This document shows positions 1 through 8,302 of a DNA stretch of 42,331 nucleotides, piece after piece (within the stretch, counting starts at the first letter, position 1; every line of letters begins with the position of its first letter). Origin of the DNA: Verrucomicrobiaceae bacterium (GTDB lineage: Bacteria > Verrucomicrobiota > Verrucomicrobiia > Verrucomicrobiales > Akkermansiaceae). Made by a program: the position numbers and the translations under genes. Location of the stretch: NCBI GenBank assembly GCA_027491155.1, contig JAIXWR010000014.1:1-42331 (forward strand). The letters are read 5' to 3'. The notes below the pieces were generated by a model. It searched no databases and had not been told where the DNA came from. It saw nothing but the letters and a program-made list of their open reading frames with translations.

Positions 1-54
1 AAAAACGGCGAGCGGAAAGCCGGTCAGGAAAGGTTGTTTGGTCACACTCTCTAA
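1..54 (+). CDS. C-terminal tail of an unidentified gene (partial)
   Basis: Frame 1 is open from the window edge to a TAA at 52-54 and encodes a basic 17-residue tail ending GQERLFGHTL. It is too short to identify, and it may be chance reading in non-coding DNA. Confidence 0.2.
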   Translation, partial: KNGERKAGQERLFGHTL

Positions 55-240
55 CCGTACCCGGGCCGGCTTTCCGTCTGCTGATTTCCAACGAAATCCA
101 GCTTAATCCCGTGCCATTCTCGCCTGTCCCTTTGGCGCCTTCCGCGCCGAGTCTCGGGCCCTTCTGATCCCTTTCGACCGCGTCCCGATCGCGCTTGAGC
201 GAGTCCGCGCGGGGATGGCCCCGGCGGGAAGGCAACCGGG

Positions 241-425
241 GCGGAAAAGACCCTCCTGTCGAAGGAGATCGCCCGCGTCGAGCCGGAAGTCGTCCGCAGC
301 CAGACCAAGCCCGGCAACGAAAGCTTCGTCGCCCGCGCCCCGGCCGCGGTGGTGGGGCAGGGGAAGGCGCATGGTCGAGTGGCAGGACAAGCTGGTGCGG
401 TTGCGGACCTTGCCGGCGGGACTGG
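241..425 (+). pseudogene. Remnant of valyl-tRNA synthetase C-terminus, frameshifted
   Basis: Frame 1 from 241 reads AEKTLLSKEIARVE, then GNESFVARAPAAVV. This is the coiled-coil C-terminal tRNA-binding arm of valyl-tRNA synthetase, whose hallmark is N-x-x-F-V-x-(K/R)-A-P-x-x-V-V-x-x-E. The similarity then moves to frame 2 at about 360-371 and continues as MVEWQDKLVRLRTL, which fits a lost or gained base. There is no aminoacylation core, and a TGA lies in frame at 196-198, so only about 60 codons of the gene's 3' end remain. It is probably a duplicated or relocated gene end that has decayed. The family assignment rests on remembered motifs and not on a search. Confidence 0.6.
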
Positions 426-501
426 GCCGAGCCCCCTTGGTGTTTGGTATTTCCCCAAGATTCTTGTAACGACAGGAATGCCGTTCGGAGAAAAGAGGGG
501 A

Positions 502-1032
502 ATGCTCACGACGGAACAACAGGAGAATTTCACGCGACTCTGGACTCAGGCCCAGTCCACGGTCGCGTGTTTCGTTCATGCCAGCATTCGGGACCGCGGG
601 CAGGCGGAGGATCTTCTCCAGGAGATCGCAATGACACTGCTCCGCAAATTCGCCGATTACGACTCGTCGAAAGCCTTCCTTCCGTGGGCCATGGGAGTCG
701 CGAAATTCGCGATCCTGGGCAGCAGGAGGGACTCTGCGAGATCACGCCTCGTCTTTGACGAAGCGCTGCTGGAGCGGATCTCCAGCTCTTTCCTCGAGAT
801 CGCTCCCACCCTGCGGGAGGAGGAGTCGCATCTTGACCATTGCCTCACCAAACTCGCCCCCGAAGCGCGCCGGATGGTCCGGCTCCGCTACTACGATCTG
901 CTCGATTCGCGGGAGATCGCCCGCGTGCTCGACAAGAGCGAAGTCGCGATCCGGGTCGGCCTGCTGCGAATCCGTGAGCAGTTGCGCAAGTGCATCGAGA
1001 ACCAGATCCAGCTGGAAAGGAGTCACCGATGA
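502..1032 (+). CDS. ECF-type RNA polymerase sigma factor (Rhodopirellula/Verrucomicrobium family)
   Basis: This is a 176-residue sigma-70 family protein with only regions 2 and 4. Region 2 spans about residues 11-80, with the core-binding stretch around QAEDLLQEIAMTLLRKF. Region 4 spans about 110-165 and is a helix-turn-helix (REIARVLDKSEVAIRVGLLR) that would read the -35 element. The ATG at 502 is preferred because family members begin close to 'MxxEQQENFxRLW'; an in-frame ATG at 478 is possible. Purine-rich AGAGGGG lies just upstream, although closer than ideal. The stop overlaps the next start (ATGA at 1029-1032), so it is probably translationally coupled to the FecR-like gene, a common sigma/regulator pairing. 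The likely targets are the secreted-enzyme genes downstream, which is inference. Confidence 0.88.
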   Translation: MLTTEQQENFTRLWTQAQSTVACFVHASIRDRGQAEDLLQEIAMTLLRKFADYDSSKAFLPWAMGVAKFAILGSRRDSARSRLVFDEALLERISSSFLEIAPTLREEESHLDHCLTKLAPEARRMVRLRYYDLLDSREIARVLDKSEVAIRVGLLRIREQLRKCIENQIQLERSHR

Positions 1033-2324
1033 ACCGTTTCGAGCATTTGACCGCACGCTATTACGAGGATGACCTGGACAACCATGAGTCCGGCGAACTC
1101 CGCAACCTGCTCGATGGCAGTCCCGACCTCTTGAGGGAGTTCGTCATCGAGGGAATCCGCGAGGAGCAGCTCAGGGCCGCCCTTCGCAGGAGCTGTGCGC
1201 TCGAGGATTCCCTCCCGTTCGTCGGTGCTCGGTCGCGTCGGAGCAAGCTCCGGACCCTGGGGCTCGCCGCCGCGGCCGTCATCGCCGTTTGCATCGCGAC
1301 ATGGACCTACATGACCCGGGGCGTCGAGGTTGAAGTGATCGCCAGCAGGGGCCTCAAGGTCTTGAACGGCAGCCTTTCGCCGGAAGCCGGCAGCCGGTGC
1401 CGTGTCCGGGATCTCACCATTGGGGAAGGGCTGCTCAAACTGCGTTTGGCCAACGAGGTGTCGATCGAACTGCTCGCCCCGGCGCAACTGCGCTTCATCG
1501 ATCCGATGCATGTCCGGATCCTTTCGGGGAAAGCGACGGTTGATGTCGGGCAGCACGGCAAGGGATTCATCCTGGACGCGCCCCAGACCCGGGTGGTTGA
1601 CCTCGGCACCCGCTTCGGGGTGGACGCCTCCGCCGCCGGTTCGACCGGCGTCGTGGTCATCGAAGGCAGCGTCGAACTGCACTCCAGCGAAGGCCGCGTT
1701 AGTCAGCTCGCCGAAGGCGAAGGAGTCGTGGTGAACACGTCCGGAACCATCGGCAAGCTCGACCAGGCCCGATTCGATCCCCACACGGGTCAGTGGAGCA
1801 CCGGCGCGCTGGACGAGGGTAGCTCGCTCATCCGCTCGGTACGCAACAATCAAAAGGACCAGTCGGTTTATCACATCGTCGCGGGCGGGCTGGTCGAATC
1901 CGTGCCAGCCCATCACAACCGGAATGCCCGATGGGTGAGCCTGCCCGAGGCTCCGATCCCCTCGTGGCTGCTCGGCGCGGATCTGGTGCTGCCGGTCCAC
2001 GCCCACCGCGACCGGGCTGCCCTCCGTGTCACCGTGACGGTGGCACCCTCCACCTCGCTTTTTGTCTTCCATCGGCGAAACCAGCCGCCGCCGGCATGGC
2101 TGGTCGATGGCTTTGTGCCCACCGGCGAGAGGATCGGCAAGGTGAGCATCGAGCAGCATCGGGAGAACAAGCCGGTTGCATTCGACATCTGGCGCCGGGA
2201 CATGCCCGCAGGCGGCGATGTGGTGCTGGGCCCGGCAACCCGGCCCGAGTCCATCGGTGGCGGCACGATCCACTACGGGATCGCCGCCCTGCCCATCGAA
2301 GCAGCACCCCGCCCCAACCGCTAA
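1029..2324 (+). CDS. FecR-domain membrane protein, probable regulator of the adjacent sigma factor
   Basis: A 431-residue protein. The N-terminal 70 residues are cytoplasm-like and charged (MNRFEHLTARYYEDDLDNHE). One transmembrane helix lies at about 76-95 (LGLAAAAVIAVCIATWTYM), followed by a periplasmic FecR-like beta domain at about 98-220. That domain contains the typical 'VVDLGTRFGVD' and 'VVVIEGSVELHS' strands. The C-terminal 200 residues are not recognised. The start at 1029 has a good ribosome-binding site (AAGGAG at 1017-1022, 6-nt spacing) and overlaps the sigma factor stop. In this phylum such proteins usually follow an ECF sigma factor and may act as its anti-sigma or signal sensor. 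The LamG domain often found in relatives is not obvious here. Confidence 0.85.
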   Translation: MNRFEHLTARYYEDDLDNHESGELRNLLDGSPDLLREFVIEGIREEQLRAALRRSCALEDSLPFVGARSRRSKLRTLGLAAAAVIAVCIATWTYMTRGVEVEVIASRGLKVLNGSLSPEAGSRCRVRDLTIGEGLLKLRLANEVSIELLAPAQLRFIDPMHVRILSGKATVDVGQHGKGFILDAPQTRVVDLGTRFGVDASAAGSTGVVVIEGSVELHSSEGRVSQLAEGEGVVVNTSGTIGKLDQARFDPHTGQWSTGALDEGSSLIRSVRNNQKDQSVYHIVAGGLVESVPAHHNRNARWVSLPEAPIPSWLLGADLVLPVHAHRDRAALRVTVTVAPSTSLFVFHRRNQPPPAWLVDGFVPTGERIGKVSIEQHRENKPVAFDIWRRDMPAGGDVVLGPATRPESIGGGTIHYGIAALPIEAAPRPNR

Positions 2325-2485
2325 ACAACCCTCATCGGCACCTGGATGGATACTCCCGACGTCTCATGAAACGCCGCCCCCTGATCCACTGTATCGCCTT
2401 CCCCCCGATCACTGCCGGCGATTCTTGCGACCAGTCCGAAAAGCAGGTCCGTTACTAGACGATCGCGACGCAGCATGACAAACCC

Positions 2486-5400
2486 ATGAAAGCACGCCTC
2501 CGGCTCCATCCTCTCATCCTCATCCTGCTGGCGCTCGCGCTCTGCGGCGGCAGGGTGGCATCGGCCGCGGACTTCTACGTCGATCCTGTTTCCGGGAGCA
2601 ATGCGAACAACGGCACGTCCCTCGCCACCGCATTCAAGACCTTGGAGCGAGCGCGCCAGGCAGTGGACGCGATCAATGGGAACATGACGGAAGACATCAC
2701 CGTCCATCTGCGCGGCGGCATCCACCGCCTCACCGCGACGTTCACGCTGGGGTCGGGGGATTCGGGAACGAATGGCTTCAATGTGGTGTACCGGAATTAC
2801 GGCAGCGAAGTCCCCGTCATCAACGGCGGCGTGGATCTCTCAGGTGGATGGGTTCTTCATGATGCGGCGAAGAACATCTACAAGAAAACCGGGGTCAACT
2901 TCCTGTTCCGGCAACTGACCGTGAATGCCTCCTCCACCATCAGGGCGAGAACGCCGAATCAAACCGATCCGGACACGCTCGGCCCGTATCTCACCATGAG
3001 CGGAATCGACGCAGCGGCCAAAGAGGCGATCGTCCCTCGGGCGCCCGTCGAAGGCTGGAGAAGTGTCGCCGGCCTTACCAACGTCGAAATGGTCATGCAC
3101 CCGCACTGGTATCAATACCGCGGGAGAATCGACCCCGATGCTTCCTACCAGAATGCCACCCAGGTCCGTTTCAAATTCCAATTGCCCGAGAGCGATTTGA
3201 TTTTTGATAAGGGCGACAGCTTCTGGAATAGCGCTACCTATCCTGTTCCCTACTTCTTCGAGAACTCGATCGATTTTCTCGATGCCGAAGGCGAGTGGTT
3301 CCGTGATGCCGCCACCTCGACTCTCTACTACAAGCCGCGCCCGGGCGAATACATGCCCGCCGCCACCATCGAAGCGCCAGTGCTGGAAAGGCTGATTCAG
3401 ATCTCCGGCGGATCCTCGGCCAACAAGGTGCGTAATGTCCGCTTCGAAGGGCTGACCTTCACCCAGACCGGCTGGAACGGCCCCAGCACCAAAGGCTCCG
3501 CCATGACCCAGGGTTCCAGGGAACTTGTCCAACCCTTCGCGAAGCATGGAGCGATCACGGCGCAATATGCCGATAACATCGATATCGCTTTCTGCAAATT
3601 CCGCTTCCTCGGCTTCACCGCCATTTCCTATGTGAAGGGAGTCACGGGCGGCTCCATCCGCAACTGCGAGTTCCGTTGGCTCTCCGGGAACGGCATCGTG
3701 ATCGATGACGATGCCAATGATAACCCGGCCGCAGGCGAGGAGTGCCAGAACATCCGGATCGTGAACAACGGCATCTCCCGGATCGGCCAGCAATACAGCA
3801 ACGGCATCGGCATCGTTTGCTATTTCGCGAAACGCATGCTCATCGCGGACAACGAGATCTCTTACGGACCCTACATGGGCACCCAGACGGGAGGTCAGTC
3901 CGGAGGCCACGTCGATGTCGGGATGAAGGACAACATCCTGAGAAACAATTACGTCCACCACATGATGCAGTTCCACGACGACGGCGCGGCGTTTTACACG
4001 CTGGCCCGCCAGCAAGGAACGCATGTCGTGGACAACTGGGCGGACACAATCCAATGGACCGAGCTCACGGGTGCTTACCCGGTGGCCGGGATCTATGCCG
4101 ACAACTACTCGGAATTCATCACCTACGAACGAAACGCCAGCTCGAATTGCTCCGACGACATCAACCAGAACATCGGCGGAGGAGTGCAGAACATTCGCTT
4201 GATCAACAACTATAATTCGGCGGAACCGACCATCACCCAATATGCGGGTCGCAAGACGAACTATGTCTGGCCCACGAAGATCGAGGCCGAGAACATGACG
4301 ACCACCGGAGGAACCACCGAGTCCGGAACATCCTACTCCAACGATGCGGGGCGCACTTTCAGCGCTGCCGGAAATCTCAGCACCACCTTTGCCGGTGCGG
4401 CCGGAACCTACAACCTCCACACGGCTTACGTCACCGGGTCCAGCGCCGCAGCGAGTTACGTGCTGCGCGTGAACGGAACGAGTGTTGATTCGTGGAGCGC
4501 GGAGCTGACCCCGGCAGGCACGGGACTTCAAATCCGCCATCGCATCAAGCGTGGAGTCGCTCTGCCAGCCGGGGCGGTGATCAAGCTCGATGTCACACCC
4601 GTTTCCGGGACCCCGGCCAAGGTCGACTACGTGGAAATCTATGGCAGACAGCTTTCCACGCCCCTCGCACCCGAAAGCCTGACCGCAAACCCTGTTTCCG
4701 CCACGAGAATCGCGCTGGCCTGGGAGGGCTGGACGGGGGAGGTCACGTCTGCAACGTATGACATTTTCCGGGCGACTTCCCTGGCGGGCCCGTTCACGAC
4801 CATCGCGACGGGAGTCACCGGCACGACCTGGATGGACTCGCACCTGGTGCAAGGCACTCCGTATTTCTACAAGGTCACGATGACCACGGCCCAGGGGACG
4901 AGCCCGGCCGGCGCGACGGTGAGCGCCACACCGCAACCGTCCTCCAGCATGACCACGCTGGAAGCCAGCGCGGATGCCTTTGTGCGGGCAGGCAGCGACA
5001 CCACAACCAACTTCGCCACGACCAACTTCGGCACCGCGCCAACACTCGTCGTCAAGAATTCCACCACCGCCGCCACGCAACGGAAGTCATACATCCGCTT
5101 CGATCTCACCGGGCAAGACATCAGCGCCGCGCCGAACGCGTCCCTGCAGTTCGCGGTCTCCAGTGCCTGGGTTGATGCGACGCCATGGCAGGTCTATGGA
5201 TTGAAGAACGCGGACGTAGGGGAATCCTGGGGCGAGAGCACCATCACGTGGAACAACGCACCGGCCAACACCACAGGGTCGGGAGACGGACTCGTCAGCA
5301 GCCGGGTGACGCTGCTCGGCACGCTTGCCGTCACCGGAGCTCAACCACTGGGACAGGTGCTGGAGCTGCGCTCCGCAGCCTTGGATGCCTTTCTTTTGGC

Positions 5401-6871
5401 GGATACCGACGACCGGGTGACATTCATCGTCACCCGTGCCAGCACCGCAGCCGGCAACTCGATCGTGGCCTCCAAGGAAGACACCACGTTCGCCGCTCCG
5501 GCCCTGGAATTCGACAGAAGCGTGCCGGCATTCATCGAAGCCAATGCCAGCACCGAGCGATATCAGGACTCCGCATTGCTGACCAACACCATTTCCAACT
5601 TCACCGTCCCCGGCGGCAGCTACTGCAAGCTGGTGCTGACCGCCAGTTGGGAACAAGGGAGTCCGGCGGTCATCAGCGCGACTTGGAACGGGAGCCAGAA
5701 TTTCACGACGGCGGTGAAATCCGCATCCGGCAGAAACGCGGCCATCCTCTACCTCGACGACCCGAGCCCGGGCACCGGCAACATCGTCGTGACCTTCTCT
5801 GGGTCCACCCAGTCACGCGTCGGCGTGCTGAGCCTGGTGGGCGCCGCACGAGGTGTGGCAAGAACCTCGACCGCCTCCGGCATCTCCGGCAGCCTGGCCG
5901 TTCCGGTCAATGGGAGCCTCGTGACCGGCGTTTACACGTCCAACGGCTTGCCCACGATCACAGGTCCTTTCGCCAGCACCCTCCATAACGGCGATTCGGG
6001 TTCATCCGCCGGCAACGCGGGCTACCAGATTGTGCCAACGGCGGGCTCTGCAAGTTACACTTGGACGGTCAGCGCCCCTTCGACCGACAACAACGCTCTC
6101 GCCGCTTTCGTGCCGGCGGCTGCCGCACCGGTCATCACCACCACCAGCCCGGCGGACAATGCGACCGATGTGCCTGTCGCTGCCAACCTCATCGCAACCT
6201 TCAGCGAGCCCGTGGTCAAGGGAACCGGCACGGTCACGCTCAAGAGAACCTCCGACAACAGCACGGTCGAGAGCTTCAACGTGGCTTCCTCGCCGAGGCT
6301 CGTCTTCAGCGGACAAACCCTGACCATCGATCCGACCAACGACCTCAGTCCGGGAGTGAGTTATTATATCCTGATCGACTCCACCGCGATCGTCGATGGC
6401 TCCGGCGGCCATGCCTTCGCTGGCATTGCCGGCACCACCGCTTGGAACTTCACCACCGCTCTCCCCACCTTCTCCAGTTGGATCTCCAACCCCAGCTTCG
6501 GGCTCGCTGTTGCCGACCGCGATCTCAACGACGATCCCGATGGCGACGGCATCGAGAACGGCGTGGAGAACTTCTTCGGCACCCACCCCGGCACCTTCAC
6601 CCAGGGGCTGCTCGCCGGTATCAAGAGCGGCAACACCTTCGCTTTCACCCATCCGCAGAACGCCACGCCGGCCACCGACCTCAGCGCGAGCTACCGCTGG
6701 TCCACCGATCTCGCCGGCTTTCACCCCGGCGGCGGGAGCAGCGGGGGAACCACCGTTAACTTCACCACCGAGGCGAATACGCCCTCACCCGGATTTACCC
6801 GCGTCACCGCCACGGTCACCGGAACGCTCCCCGCCCGCCTGTTTGTCGATGTCGAGGTGACGGGACCTTGA
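2486..6871 (+). CDS. Giant secreted right-handed beta-helix protein with CBM, FN3, DNRLRE and Ig-like modules
   Basis: A 1461-residue secreted protein. A signal peptide covers about residues 1-27 (hydrophobic LILILLALALCGG, cleavage near ASA-ADF). A pectate-lyase-like parallel beta-helix fills about 28-590; it opens with FYVDPVSGSNANNGTS and carries repeated 'N-x-I-x-x-N' rungs. A carbohydrate-binding region of the CBM6/35 type begins near 596 (KIEAENMTTTGG). It is followed by a fibronectin type III domain at about 728-820 and a DNRLRE/CBM96-like domain at about 823-1010. Residues 1016-1461 are a module shared with the gene at 8303: a beta-sandwich, a Big_5-type Ig-like domain near 1213-1325 and a tail with DDPDGDGIENGVENFFGT. 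The likely role is binding and cleaving an extracellular polysaccharide, but no catalytic residues can be assigned. A sulfatase gene follows 44 bp later, consistent with a sulfated substrate. Confidence 0.85.
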   Translation: MKARLRLHPLILILLALALCGGRVASAADFYVDPVSGSNANNGTSLATAFKTLERARQAVDAINGNMTEDITVHLRGGIHRLTATFTLGSGDSGTNGFNVVYRNYGSEVPVINGGVDLSGGWVLHDAAKNIYKKTGVNFLFRQLTVNASSTIRARTPNQTDPDTLGPYLTMSGIDAAAKEAIVPRAPVEGWRSVAGLTNVEMVMHPHWYQYRGRIDPDASYQNATQVRFKFQLPESDLIFDKGDSFWNSATYPVPYFFENSIDFLDAEGEWFRDAATSTLYYKPRPGEYMPAATIEAPVLERLIQISGGSSANKVRNVRFEGLTFTQTGWNGPSTKGSAMTQGSRELVQPFAKHGAITAQYADNIDIAFCKFRFLGFTAISYVKGVTGGSIRNCEFRWLSGNGIVIDDDANDNPAAGEECQNIRIVNNGISRIGQQYSNGIGIVCYFAKRMLIADNEISYGPYMGTQTGGQSGGHVDVGMKDNILRNNYVHHMMQFHDDGAAFYTLARQQGTHVVDNWADTIQWTELTGAYPVAGIYADNYSEFITYERNASSNCSDDINQNIGGGVQNIRLINNYNSAEPTITQYAGRKTNYVWPTKIEAENMTTTGGTTESGTSYSNDAGRTFSAAGNLSTTFAGAAGTYNLHTAYVTGSSAAASYVLRVNGTSVDSWSAELTPAGTGLQIRHRIKRGVALPAGAVIKLDVTPVSGTPAKVDYVEIYGRQLSTPLAPESLTANPVSATRIALAWEGWTGEVTSATYDIFRATSLAGPFTTIATGVTGTTWMDSHLVQGTPYFYKVTMTTAQGTSPAGATVSATPQPSSSMTTLEASADAFVRAGSDTTTNFATTNFGTAPTLVVKNSTTAATQRKSYIRFDLTGQDISAAPNASLQFAVSSAWVDATPWQVYGLKNADVGESWGESTITWNNAPANTTGSGDGLVSSRVTLLGTLAVTGAQPLGQVLELRSAALDAFLLADTDDRVTFIVTRASTAAGNSIVASKEDTTFAAPALEFDRSVPAFIEANASTERYQDSALLTNTISNFTVPGGSYCKLVLTASWEQGSPAVISATWNGSQNFTTAVKSASGRNAAILYLDDPSPGTGNIVVTFSGSTQSRVGVLSLVGAARGVARTSTASGISGSLAVPVNGSLVTGVYTSNGLPTITGPFASTLHNGDSGSSAGNAGYQIVPTAGSASYTWTVSAPSTDNNALAAFVPAAAAPVITTTSPADNATDVPVAANLIATFSEPVVKGTGTVTLKRTSDNSTVESFNVASSPRLVFSGQTLTIDPTNDLSPGVSYYILIDSTAIVDGSGGHAFAGIAGTTAWNFTTALPTFSSWISNPSFGLAVADRDLNDDPDGDGIENGVENFFGTHPGTFTQGLLAGIKSGNTFAFTHPQNATPATDLSASYRWSTDLAGFHPGGGSSGGTTVNFTTEANTPSPGFTRVTATVTGTLPARLFVDVEVTGP
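5531..6871 (+). repeat. Duplicated 1341-bp C-terminal module, copy 1
   Basis: This encodes the last 446 residues of the beta-helix protein. It matches 11381-12721 along its whole length, and both copies have the same length of 1341 bp. Shared strings include KRTSDNSTVESFN and DDPDGDGI. Confidence 0.85.
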
Positions 6872-6915
6872 AGGTTGATTTCGCTAGTGGCCTACCCAGA
6901 GAACGAAGAAGCTCC

Positions 6916-8277
6916 ATGATTCTGAAACCATTCATTCTCACCCTGATCCTTCTCGCCACCGCCGCAGGCGCCGGGCGACCTAACGTTCTGTTCATCGCCA
7001 TCGACGACCTGCGGCCCGAACTCGGTTGCTACGGGGCCCCGCAGGTCAAGACACCGCACATCGACCAACTCGCCGCCAGTGGCATGCGCTTCGAGCGCGC
7101 GTATTGCCAGGTGCCGATCTGCATGGGTTCCCGCGCCTCGCTGATGACCGGGATGCTGCCGACATCGAAGCGCTTCGTCGGCAATTGCCGCATGGATGTG
7201 GATGTTCCCGGTGCCATGACCATGCCAGAGGCCTTTCGCAAAGCCGGCTACACCACCCTCTCCAACGGCAAGATCTATCACGCCCTCGACGACGCGGCGG
7301 ACCGAAGCTGGAGCGAGCCGCCTTGGATCACCCGCAACAACATGCGCAGTTTCGATCCTGAGACCACCCGTCGCCTTTCCAAAACCAAACAGCGCGGCCG
7401 CATCTACGAATTCCCCGATGTGGCGGACGACGCCTATCCCGATGGCGAGATCGCGCAAAAGACGATCAAGGATCTCCAGCGCCTCAAACAGGCGGGAAAG
7501 CCGTTCTTCCTCGCCTGCGGATTCTTCAAACCCCACATGCCCTTCTACGCGCCGAAGAGATACTGGGATCTCTACTCGCGTGATTCGATCCAACTCGCCA
7601 CCAACCGCCAACGCCCGTCCAATGCTCCGGAGCAGCTCAAGGGCAGCAGTGAATTCCGCAGCTACCACCTCGCGGACCTCGATCCCAACTCGGACGAGTT
7701 CCACCGAATCATGCGCCACGGCTACCTTGCCTGCACCAGCTATGCCGACAAGCTCACCGGCGATGTCCTCGCCGAACTCCAGCGCCTCGGGCTGGCGGAC
7801 AACACCATCGTCGTGCTCTGGGGCGACCACGGTTGGCACCTCGGCGAGCACAATTTCTGGGGCAAGCACAACACCATGCACCTCGCCACGCGCGTGCCGC
7901 TCATCGTGAGAGTCCCGGGCAAAAAACCAGGTGTCTCCCGTTCACTCGTGGAAACCAGCGACATCTTCCCGAGCTTGTGCGCGCTCGCCGGCATCGCCCC
8001 GCCTCCCACGGTGCAGGGGCGGAACTTCTCCGCGCTCCTCGACGACCCCGACAAGCCCTTCCACGAAGCCGCCTACAGCCGCTTTCTCAATGCCGATGCC
8101 GTCATCACCGATCGTTTCAGTTACACCCGATATGCGGGCGGGAAATCGGAGATGCTTTACGATCTGTCGAAGGACCCGCAGGAAAACCACAACGTGGCGG
8201 GCGATCCCAAGTATGTCGGAGCGATTGCCACGATGAAGAAGCTGCTCAAGAAGCGTCAGGCGGAGGCGATGAACTAG
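6916..8277 (+). CDS. Sulfatase, iduronate-2-sulfatase-like (S1 family), secreted
   Basis: A 453-residue enzyme with a signal peptide (MILKPFILTLILLATAAGA, then RPNVLFIAIDDLRPELG). It belongs to the alkaline-phosphatase-like S1 sulfatases, with metal-binding D30 and D31, and D304-H305 in LWGDHGWHLGEH. The TPHIDQLAASG and KPFFLACGFFKPHMPF stretches are typical of the iduronate-2-sulfatase branch. The nucleophile motif is C69-M-G-S-R73, with Gly where the classical C-x-P/A-x-R has Pro or Ala. Cys69 should be oxidised to formylglycine if the maturation enzyme accepts this variant. The start at 6916 is chosen because it begins directly with the signal peptide; an in-frame ATG at 6868 would add 16 charged residues. 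Its place between two giant carbohydrate-associated proteins suggests it desulfates their substrate. Confidence 0.9.
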   Translation: MILKPFILTLILLATAAGAGRPNVLFIAIDDLRPELGCYGAPQVKTPHIDQLAASGMRFERAYCQVPICMGSRASLMTGMLPTSKRFVGNCRMDVDVPGAMTMPEAFRKAGYTTLSNGKIYHALDDAADRSWSEPPWITRNNMRSFDPETTRRLSKTKQRGRIYEFPDVADDAYPDGEIAQKTIKDLQRLKQAGKPFFLACGFFKPHMPFYAPKRYWDLYSRDSIQLATNRQRPSNAPEQLKGSSEFRSYHLADLDPNSDEFHRIMRHGYLACTSYADKLTGDVLAELQRLGLADNTIVVLWGDHGWHLGEHNFWGKHNTMHLATRVPLIVRVPGKKPGVSRSLVETSDIFPSLCALAGIAPPPTVQGRNFSALLDDPDKPFHEAAYSRFLNADAVITDRFSYTRYAGGKSEMLYDLSKDPQENHNVAGDPKYVGAIATMKKLLKKRQAEAMN

Positions 8278-8302
8278 CGGTTTAACCGACCCCTTCCCAA
8301 GC

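Noticed and set aside
195-758. 187-codon plus-strand frame across the ValS remnant and sigma factor
   Set aside because: It is out of frame with both recognisable sequences and its product is compositionally biased.
2840-5080. 746-codon antisense frame within the beta-helix gene
   Set aside because: The plus-strand gene has a signal peptide and clear domains over the same DNA; the antisense product resembles no protein family.
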